A stretch of DNA of 64,000 nt from Celeribacter halophilus (GCF_900114135.1 NZ_FORY01000006.1:166445-230444); one strand, 5' to 3'; shown: positions 1 through 9,335, counted from the first letter of the stretch. Notes: a model not told the origin generated them from the sequence alone. Made by a program: numbers and translations.

Positions 1-155
1 GTCGGCGCTTCCGGATTGTCCGCAATCGCCTTGATCGCGGCGCGGCCCTCGGACAGGGCGGCCTCCACGGCAGGCTTTACATCCTCATCCTTCAGATCGG
101 CAAAAGGCGGCAAATTGAATTCGGTCGTCCACTCGGCGAGATAGGGATTGGTCAT
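1..155 (-). CDS. M3 family oligopeptidase / peptidyl-dipeptidase Dcp-like, N-terminal fragment
   Basis: Only the first 51 codons are in the window; the gene runs off the left edge. Reading back from the ATG at 155 the product begins MTNPYLAEWTTEFNLPPF and continues with an acidic helix containing PAVEAALSEGRAAI. This resembles the N-terminus of M3-family zinc metallopeptidases of the Dcp/oligopeptidase A type, cytoplasmic enzymes that degrade short peptides. The HExxH zinc motif lies outside the window, so the assignment rests on the N-terminus alone. The start is supported by AAGGAGA about 5 bases before the ATG. Confidence 0.6.
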   Translation of the reverse strand, partial: MTNPYLAEWTTEFNLPPFADLKDEDVKPAVEAALSEGRAAIKAIADNPEAP

Positions 156-298
156 AGGGATCTCCTTTGCCCAAAAACTATGCCTCCGCATCGACAAGTA
201 AAAGGGCTAAAGCCCGTCACATTTGATTTGTGACACGCATTGAGAGGGAAGTGCGACAAGATCAACCTGTTGCACGGTTCTTTGCGCAAACCCATCGC

Positions 299-1348
299 TC
301 AGGTTTTGCGATTAACGCTTTTGCCGCCGCAAATCGGGCAGTCCGGTCGTTTCTTCACTGTGATGCTGCGGGTCTCGGCATAGAGCGCATCGTGAATGAC
401 GAGCCGCCCCTTGAGCCCCTGCCCCGCGCCCGTGATTTCTTTCACCGCTTCCATCGCCATCATCGTGCCCAAAACCCCCGGCAAGGGGGCCGCCACACCG
501 GCTTCGGCGCAACTGGGAACCATGCCCTCGGCAGGGCGCTCGGGGAACACACATTGATAGCACGGGCCATTTTCATGGGATTTATATGTGCTGATTTGAC
601 CTTCCCATTGCGTGATCGCGGCTGCGACCAGCGGCTTGCCGTGGATCACACATGCGCGGTTGGCCAGATAACGCGTGTCGAAATTATCCGTCCCGTCGAG
701 CACAAGATCATATTCAGCCACCATATCCATAGAGCTTTCGTCAAAGGCGCGATGATAGGGGCGCACCTCGATGAACGGATTCTGTGCCTTCATCGCCTCG
801 GCGGCGGAGAATACCTTGGGCACACCGATCCGGTCGTCCGTGTGGATCACCTGACGTTGCAGGTTCGAAGACTCCACCACATCCGGATCAATCACCCCGA
901 TTACCCCGACCCCCGAAGCCGCAAGATATTGCAGCACAGGCGCGCCAAGTCCTCCGGCCCCGATCACCAAGACCTTGGCGTCTTTGAGCTTTTTCTGCCC
1001 CGGCCCGCCGATCTCCCGCAACAGGATATGCCGCATGTAGCGATCCAGTTCGGCGGGACGAAACGCGCCTTCCTGCGCCGGAGCCTCAACCACCTTCGCC
1101 TTACGCCGCAAACGAGCAAGCCCTGCCCGATAGACAAGAACAATCAGCGCGGCAACACCGATCAGCAGCCATTCGCCCAAACTCCCGCCAAGACTTGCCC
1201 GCAGCGCATGTTCTTCCGGCAGCACAGTGACGGCCATCAGCACAGCAAGGTAAAGCACCCCGATCATCGCCCAACGCGCCCGCTTTGGGGCGCCGGTCAG
1301 CCGACCGATGCCCCAAAGCACCGCCGAAATGATCAGAAAATAGCTCAT
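299..1348 (-). CDS. moeB: MoeB/ThiF-family adenylyltransferase with N-terminal membrane region
   Basis: 349 aa. E1-like enzyme that adenylates the C-terminal glycine of a ubiquitin-like sulfur carrier, for molybdopterin (MoaD) or thiamine (ThiS) synthesis. From about residue 100 it is a canonical MoeB/ThiF domain: [15 protein letters not shown], the nucleotide loop [21 protein letters not shown], the cysteine region PSCAEAGVA, and zinc pairs CYQC and CPIC near the end. The first ~90 residues are different: two hydrophobic segments (about 2-12 and 25-43) and a third near 60-75, so the enzyme is probably membrane attached. The start overlaps the dut stop by 4 bases (ATGA), implying translational coupling. 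Whether it serves MoaD, ThiS or both cannot be decided from sequence. Confidence 0.85.
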   Translation of the reverse strand: MSYFLIISAVLWGIGRLTGAPKRARWAMIGVLYLAVLMAVTVLPEEHALRASLGGSLGEWLLIGVAALIVLVYRAGLARLRRKAKVVEAPAQEGAFRPAELDRYMRHILLREIGGPGQKKLKDAKVLVIGAGGLGAPVLQYLAASGVGVIGVIDPDVVESSNLQRQVIHTDDRIGVPKVFSAAEAMKAQNPFIEVRPYHRAFDESSMDMVAEYDLVLDGTDNFDTRYLANRACVIHGKPLVAAAITQWEGQISTYKSHENGPCYQCVFPERPAEGMVPSCAEAGVAAPLPGVLGTMMAMEAVKEITGAGQGLKGRLVIHDALYAETRSITVKKRPDCPICGGKSVNRKT

Positions 1349-1812
1349 TTCCGTCCGGTCGAGCCAAAGCCCCCAGCACCGCGTGCGGTGTCCGTGAGGT
1401 CCTCCACCACCGAAAATGCCCCTTGCACCACAGGTGCGACGACCATCTGGCCGATGCGTTCACCATGCGTGACATGAAACGGCTCCTGACCGTGGTTGAT
1501 CAGAATAATGCCCACCGGCCCGCGGTAATCGGCATCAATCGTTCCGGGCGTATTAGCCAAAGAAATCCCGTGTTTGAGCGCGAGACCGGAACGTGGCCGC
1601 ACCTGCACCTCGTAGCCTGCGGGAATTTCCATCGCAAACCCCGTCGGGATCAGCGCCCGCGCACCCGGCTCAAGGGTGACCCCTTCCGCACGCATCTCCG
1701 GCGGGAAATTCGCCCGCACATCGCCGCCTGCCGCATGGGCCGTTTCATAGGACGGCAGTTTGATCTCGGGGTCAGCCCCGTCGAGCCATTGAATTTTGAT
1801 CTCTACGCTCAT
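1345..1812 (-). CDS. dut: dUTP diphosphatase
   Basis: 155 aa, usual length for the trimeric all-beta dUTPase. Hydrolyses dUTP to dUMP and pyrophosphate, keeping uracil out of DNA and feeding dTMP synthesis. The family motifs are present in order: [12 protein letters not shown] (uracil-binding hairpin region), [12 protein letters not shown] with the catalytic aspartate, and the C-terminal arginine-finger motif GGFGSTGR. It lies between coaBC (50 bases upstream) and the moeB-like gene (4-base overlap downstream), in a minus-strand run. Start at the ATG preceded by GGAAGAGAC. Confidence 0.96.
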   Translation of the reverse strand: MSVEIKIQWLDGADPEIKLPSYETAHAAGGDVRANFPPEMRAEGVTLEPGARALIPTGFAMEIPAGYEVQVRPRSGLALKHGISLANTPGTIDADYRGPVGIILINHGQEPFHVTHGERIGQMVVAPVVQGAFSVVEDLTDTARGAGGFGSTGRK

Positions 1813-1861
1813 GTCTCTTCCATATTCTTGTCAAAGCGGGGCTTTCTGATGGCACAAATAC

Positions 1862-3061
1862 TCATTTCTTCGCCAGATAATCCACGATCCGGTGTGCCAA
1901 CTGTTGTGCCACTTCATCTTTGCCCATGCGCGGCCACTCCTCCGCGCCACGTTCGGAAATCAAGGTCACCGCATTCTCCGTGCCGCCCATGATTCCGGTG
2001 TCCGGAGACACGTCATTGGCCACAATCCAGTCACAGCCCTTACGCGCACGCTTTGCCGTAGCATGGGCGATCACGTCATCCGTCTCCGCAGCAAATCCCA
2101 CAACAAGACGCGGACGCCCCTCCGACATCTGGCTCACCCCTGCCAGAATGTCGGGGTTCTCGGAAAATTCCAGCACCGGCAGTTTGCCCTGTTGTTTCTT
2201 GATCTTCGACCCGCTTTGCGAGGCCACGCGCCAATCGGCCACAGCGGCGGCAAAGACAGCCACATCTGCGGGCAAAGCCTTCTCGACGGCGGCTTGCATT
2301 TCGCGGGCGGTTTGCACGGGGATCACCCGTACACCGGAGGGCGCAGGAACATCGGCCGGACCGGTGACAAAGCTCACATCCGCGCCCAGATCCCGCAGGG
2401 CCACGGCAATCGCGGTCCCCTGCGCGCCGGACGACCGGTTGGCGATATAGCGCACGGGATCAATCGGCTCGTGGGTCGGGCCGGATGTGACAAGGATATG
2501 TTTGCCCGTCAAAGGCCCGTCGGTGAGGGCGCTGCGAATGGCAGCAATGATATCCGGCGTTTCGGACAAGCGCCCCGGACCGAACTCGCCGCAGGCCATG
2601 CTGCCCTCTTCGGGGCCAACAAAAAGCACACCATCTTCTTTGAGGGTTGCCACATTGCGCTGACAGGCGGGGTGTTGCCACATCCGGACATTCATCGCGG
2701 GCGCAACAAGGACCGGTATATCGGTAGCCATTAACAGGGTGGACGCAAGATCATTGGCCAGCCCGCCCGCCATCTTGCCCAGAAGATCGGCGGTGGCAGG
2801 AGACACAACGACCAGATCAGCGGCACGGGACAGTTCGATATGCCCCATCTCCGCCTCATCCGTCAGATTGAAGAGGTCACGATACACTTTCTCGGCGGAT
2901 AGGGCCGACACGGACAAAGGCGTCACGAATTCTTCGGCGGCTTTGGTCAGGACGGGTACGACACGCACGCCCTCTTCACGTAGCCGTCGGATCAGATCGA
3001 GCGATTTGAACGCCGCGATGCCGCCTCCGATAATCAGCAGAATGGATTTTCCGTTCAGCAT
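1862..3061 (-). CDS. coaBC: Bifunctional phosphopantothenoylcysteine decarboxylase / phosphopantothenate-cysteine ligase
   Basis: 399 aa. Catalyses two consecutive steps of coenzyme A synthesis: CTP-dependent joining of cysteine to 4'-phosphopantothenate (CoaB, C-terminal half) and FMN-dependent decarboxylation (CoaC, N-terminal half). CoaC features: IIGGGIAAFKSLDLIRRL, the active-site motif PAMNVRMWQHPA near residue 120. CoaB features: TSGPTHEPIDPVRYIANRSSG at about 190 and FAAETDD near 325. Full length with both domains, as is usual in bacteria. Start supported by GGGAGAGC 6 bases before the ATG. Confidence 0.96.
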   Translation of the reverse strand: MLNGKSILLIIGGGIAAFKSLDLIRRLREEGVRVVPVLTKAAEEFVTPLSVSALSAEKVYRDLFNLTDEAEMGHIELSRAADLVVVSPATADLLGKMAGGLANDLASTLLMATDIPVLVAPAMNVRMWQHPACQRNVATLKEDGVLFVGPEEGSMACGEFGPGRLSETPDIIAAIRSALTDGPLTGKHILVTSGPTHEPIDPVRYIANRSSGAQGTAIAVALRDLGADVSFVTGPADVPAPSGVRVIPVQTAREMQAAVEKALPADVAVFAAAVADWRVASQSGSKIKKQQGKLPVLEFSENPDILAGVSQMSEGRPRLVVGFAAETDDVIAHATAKRARKGCDWIVANDVSPDTGIMGGTENAVTLISERGAEEWPRMGKDEVAQQLAHRIVDYLAKK

Positions 3062-3137
3062 GTTCGCTCTCCCTGGCTCTCGCGCCTGTCCACAAGGATC
3101 GGTTTAAGCCAAGGCGCAGGGCGAAACAATGGCCGGA

Positions 3138-3953
3138 TCAGTCCGTGGACGCTTTGGCAAAACCCGCACAGGGATCGCCGCGCTCTGCGGCCTCGGTCAC
3201 AAGCCAGACGTCATAGGGCGGAGCCTCATCGGGTGGTGCTACCAACTGGCCGACTGAGAGAACCGTCACATCCGGCGCGGCCTGTGCGAGCACGGCGGGC
3301 ATCCCCCAATCACGGCGTGCATGGCCATTGCCCGCGATGACGACGACAGGGCCGCCGGTGTCCTCCAAAGCTTGCAACGCCACTCTTGAGAATGCCGCGT
3401 CGCGCAGCCTTTGCGCCTCGACCATCCCCGCCATCATTTCAAGCGGCATGGCTTCGCAATGCGATTCGAACTGCATCTGTGCACGGTCTTCTTGCATCTC
3501 TTCAGGCAGCGGTGTGGTCAGACCATAGCGATCCGCCTCTGCGCCGAACACGTCCGCCGCCCCCTCAGAGAACGCGCGCCGCACCTCGTCACGCGGGAGA
3601 GCCGCGCCATAGACCAGTGCTGTGCTGGCCGCGAAAATCGGCGCATACATCGAGAAATCCGGCCAGCCGGAACTGTCCCAATCCAATACCTCGGCCAAAG
3701 CCGCCGCATCCCTGCGCAGCTCCGGCGTTACCTTCGCCGCCTGCTCCGGTGTCAGCATCTCGAACACCAGCGCGGCAGGGGCAAGCACCTCGACCGCACG
3801 AGCCTGATGCGCGTGTTGGGTCGGGTTGTCATGGGTCTCCCCCAGAATAACCACATCCGGCGGTGGCAGCGCGGCAAACGCATCCGGCGTAATCTGGTCC
3901 GAAAAAGCGGGGCCAGCGGCCAACAGGGTCGCAAGTGCAAAGCTGTACTTCAT
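3138..3953 (-). CDS. ChaN-like haem-binding/TIKI superfamily protein, exported
   Basis: 271 aa. An N-terminal signal peptide (MKYSFALATLLAAGPAFS, cleavage near residue 18) is followed by a ChaN/TIKI-type domain: VVILGETHDNPTQHAHQA, FEMLTPEQAAKV and, later, VVVIAGNGHARRDWGMPAVL. The GETHDN and GNGHARRDWG blocks define the family; Campylobacter ChaN is an iron-regulated haem-binding lipoprotein, but there is no lipobox here, so this is more likely periplasmic. Its start overlaps the rpoH stop by 4 bases, so it should be translated with the heat-shock sigma factor. Substrate unknown. Confidence 0.75.
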   Translation of the reverse strand: MKYSFALATLLAAGPAFSDQITPDAFAALPPPDVVILGETHDNPTQHAHQARAVEVLAPAALVFEMLTPEQAAKVTPELRRDAAALAEVLDWDSSGWPDFSMYAPIFAASTALVYGAALPRDEVRRAFSEGAADVFGAEADRYGLTTPLPEEMQEDRAQMQFESHCEAMPLEMMAGMVEAQRLRDAAFSRVALQALEDTGGPVVVIAGNGHARRDWGMPAVLAQAAPDVTVLSVGQLVAPPDEAPPYDVWLVTEAAERGDPCAGFAKASTD

Positions 3954-4831
3954 GCAAAGAACTGCTGCACATCCCCGCCGTTGGTTTCAAGAGATATCCG
4001 CATTTTTTGCAAAGCGGCGGCTTCGAGTTGCCGCACCCGTTCTTTCGACAGCGACAACTCGTCACCAAGGCTCTCCAGCGTGCGCGGTTCGTCCGTGAGC
4101 TTGCGCGACTTGACGATAAACCGTTCCCGCTCGCTCAGATGGTCCATCGCGTCGAAAATCCATGTTTTGAGCTGTGCCTGATCATGGGCCTCGCCCACCA
4201 TCTCCGCCGTGGTTGCGCCCTCATCAGCCAGCGTGTCGATCCATTCGCGCCCTTCATCCTCACCGGATTGCTGGGCATTGAGCGAAAAGTCAGAACCGGA
4301 AAGACGCCCGTCCATCACTTCGACATCCCGCAGCGGCACGCCCAGATCCATCGCGATCATTTGCAAAAGCTGGTCATGATCCAGCGCCTCACCTTGCGCG
4401 GAAGCTTCGCGCTCAAGGCGGGCCTGCACACGGCGCATGTTGAAAAACAGGGATTTCTGCGCCGAGGTCGACCCCGTACGCACCAGCGACCAGTTGCGCA
4501 TCACATAGTCCTGAATGGAGGCCTTGATCCACCACACAGCATAGGTCGAAAAACGCACGCCACGATCCGGATCGAATTTTTCGGCAGCTTTCATAAGGCC
4601 CAGCCCCGCCTCCTGAATAAGATCGCTCATCGGTGCGCCATAGCGTTTGAACTTGGCCGCCATGGAAATTGCCAAGCGCATATAGGCAGTCACAAGACGG
4701 TGCAGCGCCGCCTCGTCGCCGTGATCCCGCCACGCCCGTGCCAGCGCCTGTTCCGTCTCCAGATCAAGCATTTCCGCTTTCATCGCCCGCCGAGGCAGGG
4801 CATTGTCAGATGCAGTCATATCGAGTGCCAT
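3950..4831 (-). CDS. rpoH: RNA polymerase sigma-32 factor, RpoH (RpoHII-like)
   Basis: 293 aa, full length for a group 3 heat-shock sigma factor. Region 2 is clear (TAYMRLAISMAAKFKRYG, DLIQEAGLGLMKAAEKFD, VRFSTYAVWWIKASIQDYV), the RpoH-specific box QKSLFFNMRRVQ follows, and region 4.2 has LSLSKERVRQLEAAALQKMR. Rhodobacteraceae usually have two RpoH paralogues; the N-terminal RRAMKAE and the LSGSDFSLNAQQS stretch look to me like RpoHII, the branch tied to singlet-oxygen/oxidative stress in R. sphaeroides, but this is from memory. The ribosome-binding site AGGAGGTGA, 4 bases before ATG, is a perfect anti-16S match, predicting very strong translation. Confidence 0.92.
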   Translation of the reverse strand: MALDMTASDNALPRRAMKAEMLDLETEQALARAWRDHGDEAALHRLVTAYMRLAISMAAKFKRYGAPMSDLIQEAGLGLMKAAEKFDPDRGVRFSTYAVWWIKASIQDYVMRNWSLVRTGSTSAQKSLFFNMRRVQARLEREASAQGEALDHDQLLQMIAMDLGVPLRDVEVMDGRLSGSDFSLNAQQSGEDEGREWIDTLADEGATTAEMVGEAHDQAQLKTWIFDAMDHLSERERFIVKSRKLTDEPRTLESLGDELSLSKERVRQLEAAALQKMRISLETNGGDVQQFFA

Positions 4832-4959
4832 AATGTCACCTCCTGAGAGTTCTTCGCTCCGGCTCTAACCTCACGACGCATCCATAGGGCACGTCCGTGA
4901 CAGTCATTTGCGAGCTGTGGCTACTCCTGTTACGAAAAGACTAACGCTTCAGATCAGAA

Positions 4960-5508
4960 ATGGGTTTCACGTTCATGTGCGCGAATATGACAGTCGTGCT
5001 TGGGGGGGCATCTTCCGGCAAGTCGGACATAGCCGAAAAACTATGCATAAACAGCATGTTGCGGAAGGTTTACCTTGCCAGTGCAGAGTGTCTCGATCAG
5101 GAAATGCGCACAAAGGTTGCGCAACATCGCACAAAACGCGGAGGAGAGTGGTGCACAATTGAAGAACCTCTGGGGGCATCCCGTGTCATTTCGGATCGGA
5201 AAGCCGGAGAGATTCTTCTTTTCGACTGCGCAACCATGTGGCTCACCAACCATCTTTTGGCGGATCACGACCTGTCTCGTGAGACAGACGCCCTGCTCGA
5301 CGCGATCAAGTCGAGCCCCGCAGAAGTGGTGATCGTGTCAAATGAAACAGGTCTCAGCGTCGTTCCCGAAAACGCGCTTGCCCGCCGGTTTCGCATAGCT
5401 CAAGGCGATCTGAACCGACGCCTCGCCGCCCAAGCCGACACGGTGATCGGCGTCATGGCCGGCCTTCCCTTTGCGCTCAAAGGCAATCTTCCGGCAGGGC
5501 TCTCATGA
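4960..5508 (+). CDS. cobU: Adenosylcobinamide kinase / adenosylcobinamide-phosphate guanylyltransferase
   Basis: 182 aa. Bifunctional enzyme of cobalamin nucleotide-loop assembly: phosphorylates adenosylcobinamide, then transfers GMP to give adenosyl-GDP-cobinamide. Motifs: P-loop VVLGGASSGKSD, HRTKRGGEWCTIEEPL (with the histidine region that carries the GMP intermediate), and VSNETGLSVVPENALARRFR. The protein could start at 4960, 4975 or 4987; the family usually begins only a few residues before the P-loop, so the last (ATGACAGTCGTG) is attractive, but no good ribosome-binding site decides it. Divergent from rpoH (128-bp gap). The next gene overlaps by 4 bases and is also cobalamin-related. 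Confidence 0.93.
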   Translation: MGFTFMCANMTVVLGGASSGKSDIAEKLCINSMLRKVYLASAECLDQEMRTKVAQHRTKRGGEWCTIEEPLGASRVISDRKAGEILLFDCATMWLTNHLLADHDLSRETDALLDAIKSSPAEVVIVSNETGLSVVPENALARRFRIAQGDLNRRLAAQADTVIGVMAGLPFALKGNLPAGLS

Positions 5509-6074
5509 GCCACCTGTGGTTGATCCGGCATGGCCCGACCCATGCGAAAACCTTTGTCGGCTGGACGGACCTCCCCGCCGACCTCTCCGACCAGCAAGCC
5601 ATCTCACGCCTTGAAGCCGCATTGCCCGAGGTCCCAGTGGTCTCCTCCGATCTCAGCCGCGCGGTCGAAACCGCCAATGCCATACAGGCGCACCGCCCGC
5701 GTCTGCCCCATGATCACCGCTTGCGGGAAACCCATTTCGGGGCGTGGGAAATGCTCAGTTGGTCGGAGATCGAAGCCCGCGACGGCGATCTCGCACGACA
5801 GGTTTTTGAAACACCCGGAGACACCGCACCCCCGGGCGGCGAAAGCTGGAACAGTTTCTCGGCGCGGGTTCACGCTGGCGTGGGTGCTCTGTCTGGTGAA
5901 ACCGTGATCGTGACCCATATGGGCGTGATCCTCGCGTTGCTGCAAAAGGCCCTGTCCTGCACGGCCTATGAAGCCTTCGCCCATCGGATCGACCCTTTAT
6001 CATGCACGCGGATCGACTGTCCGGAGGGGATTTCGGGGCCTTGGTCCTGCACGCAAATAAATCACAAATATTGA
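5505..6074 (+). CDS. cobC: Histidine phosphatase family protein, alpha-ribazole phosphatase-like
   Basis: 189 aa. Phosphoglycerate-mutase-like fold with the phosphohistidine motif LIRHGPT at residues 6-12, DLSRAVETA, LRETHFGAWE, and the second histidine in VIVTHMGVI. The overlap with cobU (ATGA) suggests a role in cobalamin synthesis, most plausibly CobC (alpha-ribazole-5'-phosphate phosphatase), although members of this fold are promiscuous. The last ~20 residues are cysteine-containing and poorly conserved. An AT-rich stretch follows to the next gene. Confidence 0.82.
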   Translation: MSHLWLIRHGPTHAKTFVGWTDLPADLSDQQAISRLEAALPEVPVVSSDLSRAVETANAIQAHRPRLPHDHRLRETHFGAWEMLSWSEIEARDGDLARQVFETPGDTAPPGGESWNSFSARVHAGVGALSGETVIVTHMGVILALLQKALSCTAYEAFAHRIDPLSCTRIDCPEGISGPWSCTQINHKY

Positions 6075-6151
6075 TATCAAACAAAACAAATATAAATTTT
6101 TGTGATCCGACCTCCCTGCACTACAGTATATAAAACAATTAGGGGGTTCCT
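6075..6151 (+). promoter_or_regulatory. AT-rich promoter region of the GST gene
   Basis: A 77-bp stretch far more AT-rich than its surroundings. It contains TATATAAAA at about 6128-6136, a plausible -10 region 20-25 bases before the ribosome-binding site, and TTGTGATCC about 20 bases further upstream. The TGTGATC part resembles half of the palindrome found at the sdh and suc operons, but only 7 of 10 positions match. No transcription start can be assigned from sequence. Confidence 0.35.
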
Positions 6152-6838
6152 ATGTCTTACCATCTTTTCATCGGCGACAAAAGCTTTTCCAGTTGGTCGC
6201 TCCGCGGCTGGCTCCTATTCGAAAAATTCGATATCCCCTACACAGAGATCATGGTCGGCCTCTACAACGGAACAATGCAAGACGACCTTGCATCTCTCGC
6301 TCCCGCCCAGTTGGTGCCAACCGTGCGCACGGCTGAAGGGTGGATCATCGGCGAAAGCATCGCTCTGGCCGAAACATTGGCGGAACGTCACCCTGATGCC
6401 GGGCTTTGGCCGGTTGATCCGCAAGCCTGCATCTACGCCCGCTGGCTGGTAGCCGAAATGCACTCCGGCTTCAACGCTCTGCGCGCGGCCTGCCCGATGC
6501 AACTCCTACACCAATACCGGAATTTTCAAGTTTCCGATGCTGTACAGGCGGATCTGGATCGGTTGGAAACCCTACTCGCCCATGCGTTCGAAAGGTTTTC
6601 CGGCGATGGTCCTTGGCTATTTGGGGACTACTGCGCAGCCGATGCCTTTTACGCCCCTGTCGCCGCCCGAATTGCAGGATATAACTTGCCCGTATCGCAA
6701 CGTCTGAACACTTATGTCTCCGCACATCTCTCTGACCCCGCCTTCAAACGCTGGCGCAAAGACGGGCTTAATGTCCGTTATGATCCTGTGCCCTATGCAT
6801 TGGATTTACCAATCACAGCGTGGCCGGAACACGTTTAG
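6152..6838 (+). CDS. Glutathione S-transferase family protein
   Basis: 228 aa, typical two-domain GST length. The N-terminal thioredoxin-like domain begins YHLFIGDKSFSSWSLRGWLL with a candidate catalytic serine in SFSSWS, followed by VPTVRTAEGWIIGESIALAETLAERHP, the glutathione-binding cis-proline and ES pair. The C-terminal helical domain contains WLFGDYCAADAFYAPVAARI with the usual N-capping aspartate. Substrate unknown; related proteins occur in maleylacetoacetate isomerase-like and detoxification classes. It has its own AT-rich upstream region (6075-6151) with TATATAAAA near 6128, and a ribosome-binding site AGGGGG. Confidence 0.9.
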   Translation: MSYHLFIGDKSFSSWSLRGWLLFEKFDIPYTEIMVGLYNGTMQDDLASLAPAQLVPTVRTAEGWIIGESIALAETLAERHPDAGLWPVDPQACIYARWLVAEMHSGFNALRAACPMQLLHQYRNFQVSDAVQADLDRLETLLAHAFERFSGDGPWLFGDYCAADAFYAPVAARIAGYNLPVSQRLNTYVSAHLSDPAFKRWRKDGLNVRYDPVPYALDLPITAWPEHV

Positions 6839-6940
6839 ACGCATCCAAGATGCGCAGACCCATGTGGCGTTAACCATTTCCTAACCACGTCTGCGCTAGA
6901 CCGATGGACATTGGTTTTTCAAACACCGGAGTCCCCTCAC

Positions 6941-8452
6941 ATGGTCGCACGGACCTTTTCCGTCGCCTTCGAAGGCATCGAAGCCCGCACAGTTGAGGTT
7001 CAATGCGCCATTGCCCCCGGATTGCCGAGTTTCACCATCGTCGGCCTGCCCGACAAAGCCGTTTCAGAAGCCCGCGAACGGGTCCGCGCCGCACTGGCGG
7101 CCATGCAGATCGCCCTGCCATCCAAGAAGCTGGTGATCAACCTTTCGCCCGCCGATCTGCCGAAAATCGGGTCGCATTTTGATCTCCCCATTGCTCTGGC
7201 GATTCTTGCCGCAACAGGGTTGATCCCCGAAAGCAAGGCCGCAGAAACCCTGTCACTGGGCGAACTGGCGCTCGACGGGTCGCTCGTGCCAGTCAACGGC
7301 GCTCTGCCTGCCGCTCTCAAGGCCGCCGAACTGAACTGCGTTCTGGCCTGTCCCGAAGCCTGCGGATCAGAAGCCGCTTGGGTGGGCGCAACGCCGGTCT
7401 ATGGCGCAAAAAACCTCGCACAGCTTTTGCGCCACTTCACCGGCGACCGCCCGCTACACGAGGCACATCCGGGAGAAATCTCCCTGCCTGCCCATCAGAA
7501 AGACCTGCGCGATGTGAAGGGGCAGGAAAAGGCCAAACGCGCACTGGAGATCGCCGCAGCGGGCGGGCATCACCTGTTCATGGTCGGCACGCCCGGCTCC
7601 GGAAAATCCATGCTCGCCGCCCGCCTACCCACGATCCTGCCGCCTCTGTCGGCGCAAGAGGCGCTGGAGACCTCAATCATCCATTCCCTTGCCGGCCTGC
7701 TGGACGAAGGCGGCATTTCCCGCGCACGTCCGTTTCGCGAACCACATCACACCGCCTCTATGGCCGCAATCGTTGGCGGCGGGCGAGGTGCGCAGCCCGG
7801 CGAAATCTCCCTGTCGCACAACGGTGTGCTCTTCCTTGACGAGCTTCCCGAATTTCCGCGCCCCGTGCTGGAAACGCTACGGCAACCCATCGAGACCGGC
7901 GAAGTCATGGTCGCCCGTGCCAATGCACATATGCGCTATCCGGCCCGGTTCATGTTGGTGGCGGCGGCGAACCCTTGCAAATGCGGCTACCTGCCCGATC
8001 CGGCGCGGGCCTGTGCGAAGGTTCCGCTCTGCGGCGAGGACTATCTTGGCCGCATCTCCGGCCCTTTGATGGATCGTTTCGATTTGCGCATCGAGATGCC
8101 GCCCGTCCAGTTTCAGGATCTTGACCTGCCACAATCTGGCGACAGTTCCGCCACGGTCGCCGCCCGCGTTGCCCAAGCCCGCGCACTCCAGAGTGAGCGT
8201 TATGACGGAAGCGGATTTCGCACCAATGCCCAGATCGAAGGGAAAATGCTCGAAGATGTCGCCGCTCCCGATGCCGAGGGACGCGAGATTTTGGCCAAAG
8301 CGGCCGAAAGGCTCGGGCTTTCGGCGCGGGGCTATCATCGTGTTTTGCGCGTCGCCCGCACCATTGCCGATCTGGATGGAGAAGAACACATCCGCCGCCC
8401 GCATCTGGCAGAGGCTTTGAGCTATCGTGTGGTCTCCGGCGTGCTTAATTGA
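6941..8452 (+). CDS. comM: YifB/ComM family Mg-chelatase-like AAA+ ATPase
   Basis: 503 aa. ComM homologues are hexameric branch-migration helicases that extend integration of transforming DNA; the family is also broadly conserved in non-competent bacteria. Features: N-terminal YifB domain (VSEARERVRAAL, NLSPADLPKIGSHFDLPIAL), Walker A VGTPGSGKSMLAARL near 225, the ISRARPFREPHHTAS block, Walker B GVLFLDELPEF, zinc-like cysteines in NPCKCGYLPDPARACAKVPLC, and a C-terminal sensor 2 helical part. The frame is open upstream via a TTG codon at 6911, but ATG at 6941, 8 bases after GGAG, begins MVARTFSVAFEG as in the family. It overlaps the convergent esterase gene by 8 bases. Confidence 0.93.
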   Translation: MVARTFSVAFEGIEARTVEVQCAIAPGLPSFTIVGLPDKAVSEARERVRAALAAMQIALPSKKLVINLSPADLPKIGSHFDLPIALAILAATGLIPESKAAETLSLGELALDGSLVPVNGALPAALKAAELNCVLACPEACGSEAAWVGATPVYGAKNLAQLLRHFTGDRPLHEAHPGEISLPAHQKDLRDVKGQEKAKRALEIAAAGGHHLFMVGTPGSGKSMLAARLPTILPPLSAQEALETSIIHSLAGLLDEGGISRARPFREPHHTASMAAIVGGGRGAQPGEISLSHNGVLFLDELPEFPRPVLETLRQPIETGEVMVARANAHMRYPARFMLVAAANPCKCGYLPDPARACAKVPLCGEDYLGRISGPLMDRFDLRIEMPPVQFQDLDLPQSGDSSATVAARVAQARALQSERYDGSGFRTNAQIEGKMLEDVAAPDAEGREILAKAAERLGLSARGYHRVLRVARTIADLDGEEHIRRPHLAEALSYRVVSGVLN

Positions 8453-9335
8453 GAGCGCGCAGAAACTCTGCCGTCTCCGCAATCGCCTGACGCGCCTCCG
8501 GAAAGAATCCGTCGAACATCTGCCAGACATGGGGCGCATCTTTGGTGAGGCTGAGGGTGACCTCCGCCCCCTGTGCGCGCAGATGCTCTGCCAGACGCAC
8601 GGAATCATCGCGCAAAATCTCGCAGTCAGACGCCTGCAAAAGCACCGGCGGGCAGTTTGGAAATTGCGCGAAAATCGGCGAGACATGCGGATCCGTCGGA
8701 GAACTTTCCCCCAAGATAATCGCCGTCAAGTCACGCGCACGTTCCGGCGGAAAGAAATGGTCGCGTTCTGCATTGGTCTCGAAAGAGGGGCTGGAAAGCG
8801 TCAGATCGGTGAAGGGCGACCACCCGAAGGCCCCCGCAGGTGGCGTCCCTCTCTGGCACAGTTCCGCCAAAAGCGTCAAACCCAGACCTCCTCCGGCACT
8901 GTCGCCCCCAATACTGATATCTTTCGGGCAATACCCCGCAGCGATGAGCGCCTCCCACACCGCCAGAGCATCTTCGAAAGCTGCGGGCAAAGGATGTTCC
9001 GGCGCAAGCCTGTAGGCCGGCAGGAAAACAGGACGGTTGGCCAGCTGCGCCAAGCGCGATGCCAGCCGTTTGTGCGTCTGCGGGCTTCCGGCGATGTAGC
9101 CCCCCCCGTGAAAAAACAGGATCACCTTGCTCTCATCGCATCCAGGCGGGCAAATCCACATGCCCGGCAGCCCCAGAGCATCATGGGTGACCTCGGCGGA
9201 AAGCTGAACCGGCAGGCTCAGTTTCGCAGCCCAATCCACCCCCTCGCGCAAAGGCACAGGGTTTTGCGCATGGGTAAACGCAGTCCGCACGACAGGGCTC
9301 AGCGCCCCAGCGAGAAGCCGCATCCTGAGACTCAT
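8445..9335 (-). CDS. Alpha/beta hydrolase, hormone-sensitive-lipase-like esterase
   Basis: 296 aa. Family IV (HSL) esterase: oxyanion-hole motif FFHGGGY at about 111, catalytic serine in GGDSAGGGL near 181, aspartate in [24 protein letters not shown] and histidine in DAPHVWQMF near 273. Likely cytoplasmic carboxylesterase on short-chain esters; natural substrate unknown. The start codon overlaps the gshB stop by 4 bases, so it is co-transcribed with glutathione synthetase. Convergent overlap of 8 bases with comM at its 3' end. Confidence 0.88.
   Translation of the reverse strand: MSLRMRLLAGALSPVVRTAFTHAQNPVPLREGVDWAAKLSLPVQLSAEVTHDALGLPGMWICPPGCDESKVILFFHGGGYIAGSPQTHKRLASRLAQLANRPVFLPAYRLAPEHPLPAAFEDALAVWEALIAAGYCPKDISIGGDSAGGGLGLTLLAELCQRGTPPAGAFGWSPFTDLTLSSPSFETNAERDHFFPPERARDLTAIILGESSPTDPHVSPIFAQFPNCPPVLLQASDCEILRDDSVRLAEHLRAQGAEVTLSLTKDAPHVWQMFDGFFPEARQAIAETAEFLRALN

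Noticed and set aside
4832..4959. Cobalamin riboswitch upstream of cobU
   Set aside because: The 128-bp gap is too short and contains no B12-box-like sequence or the required stem set.
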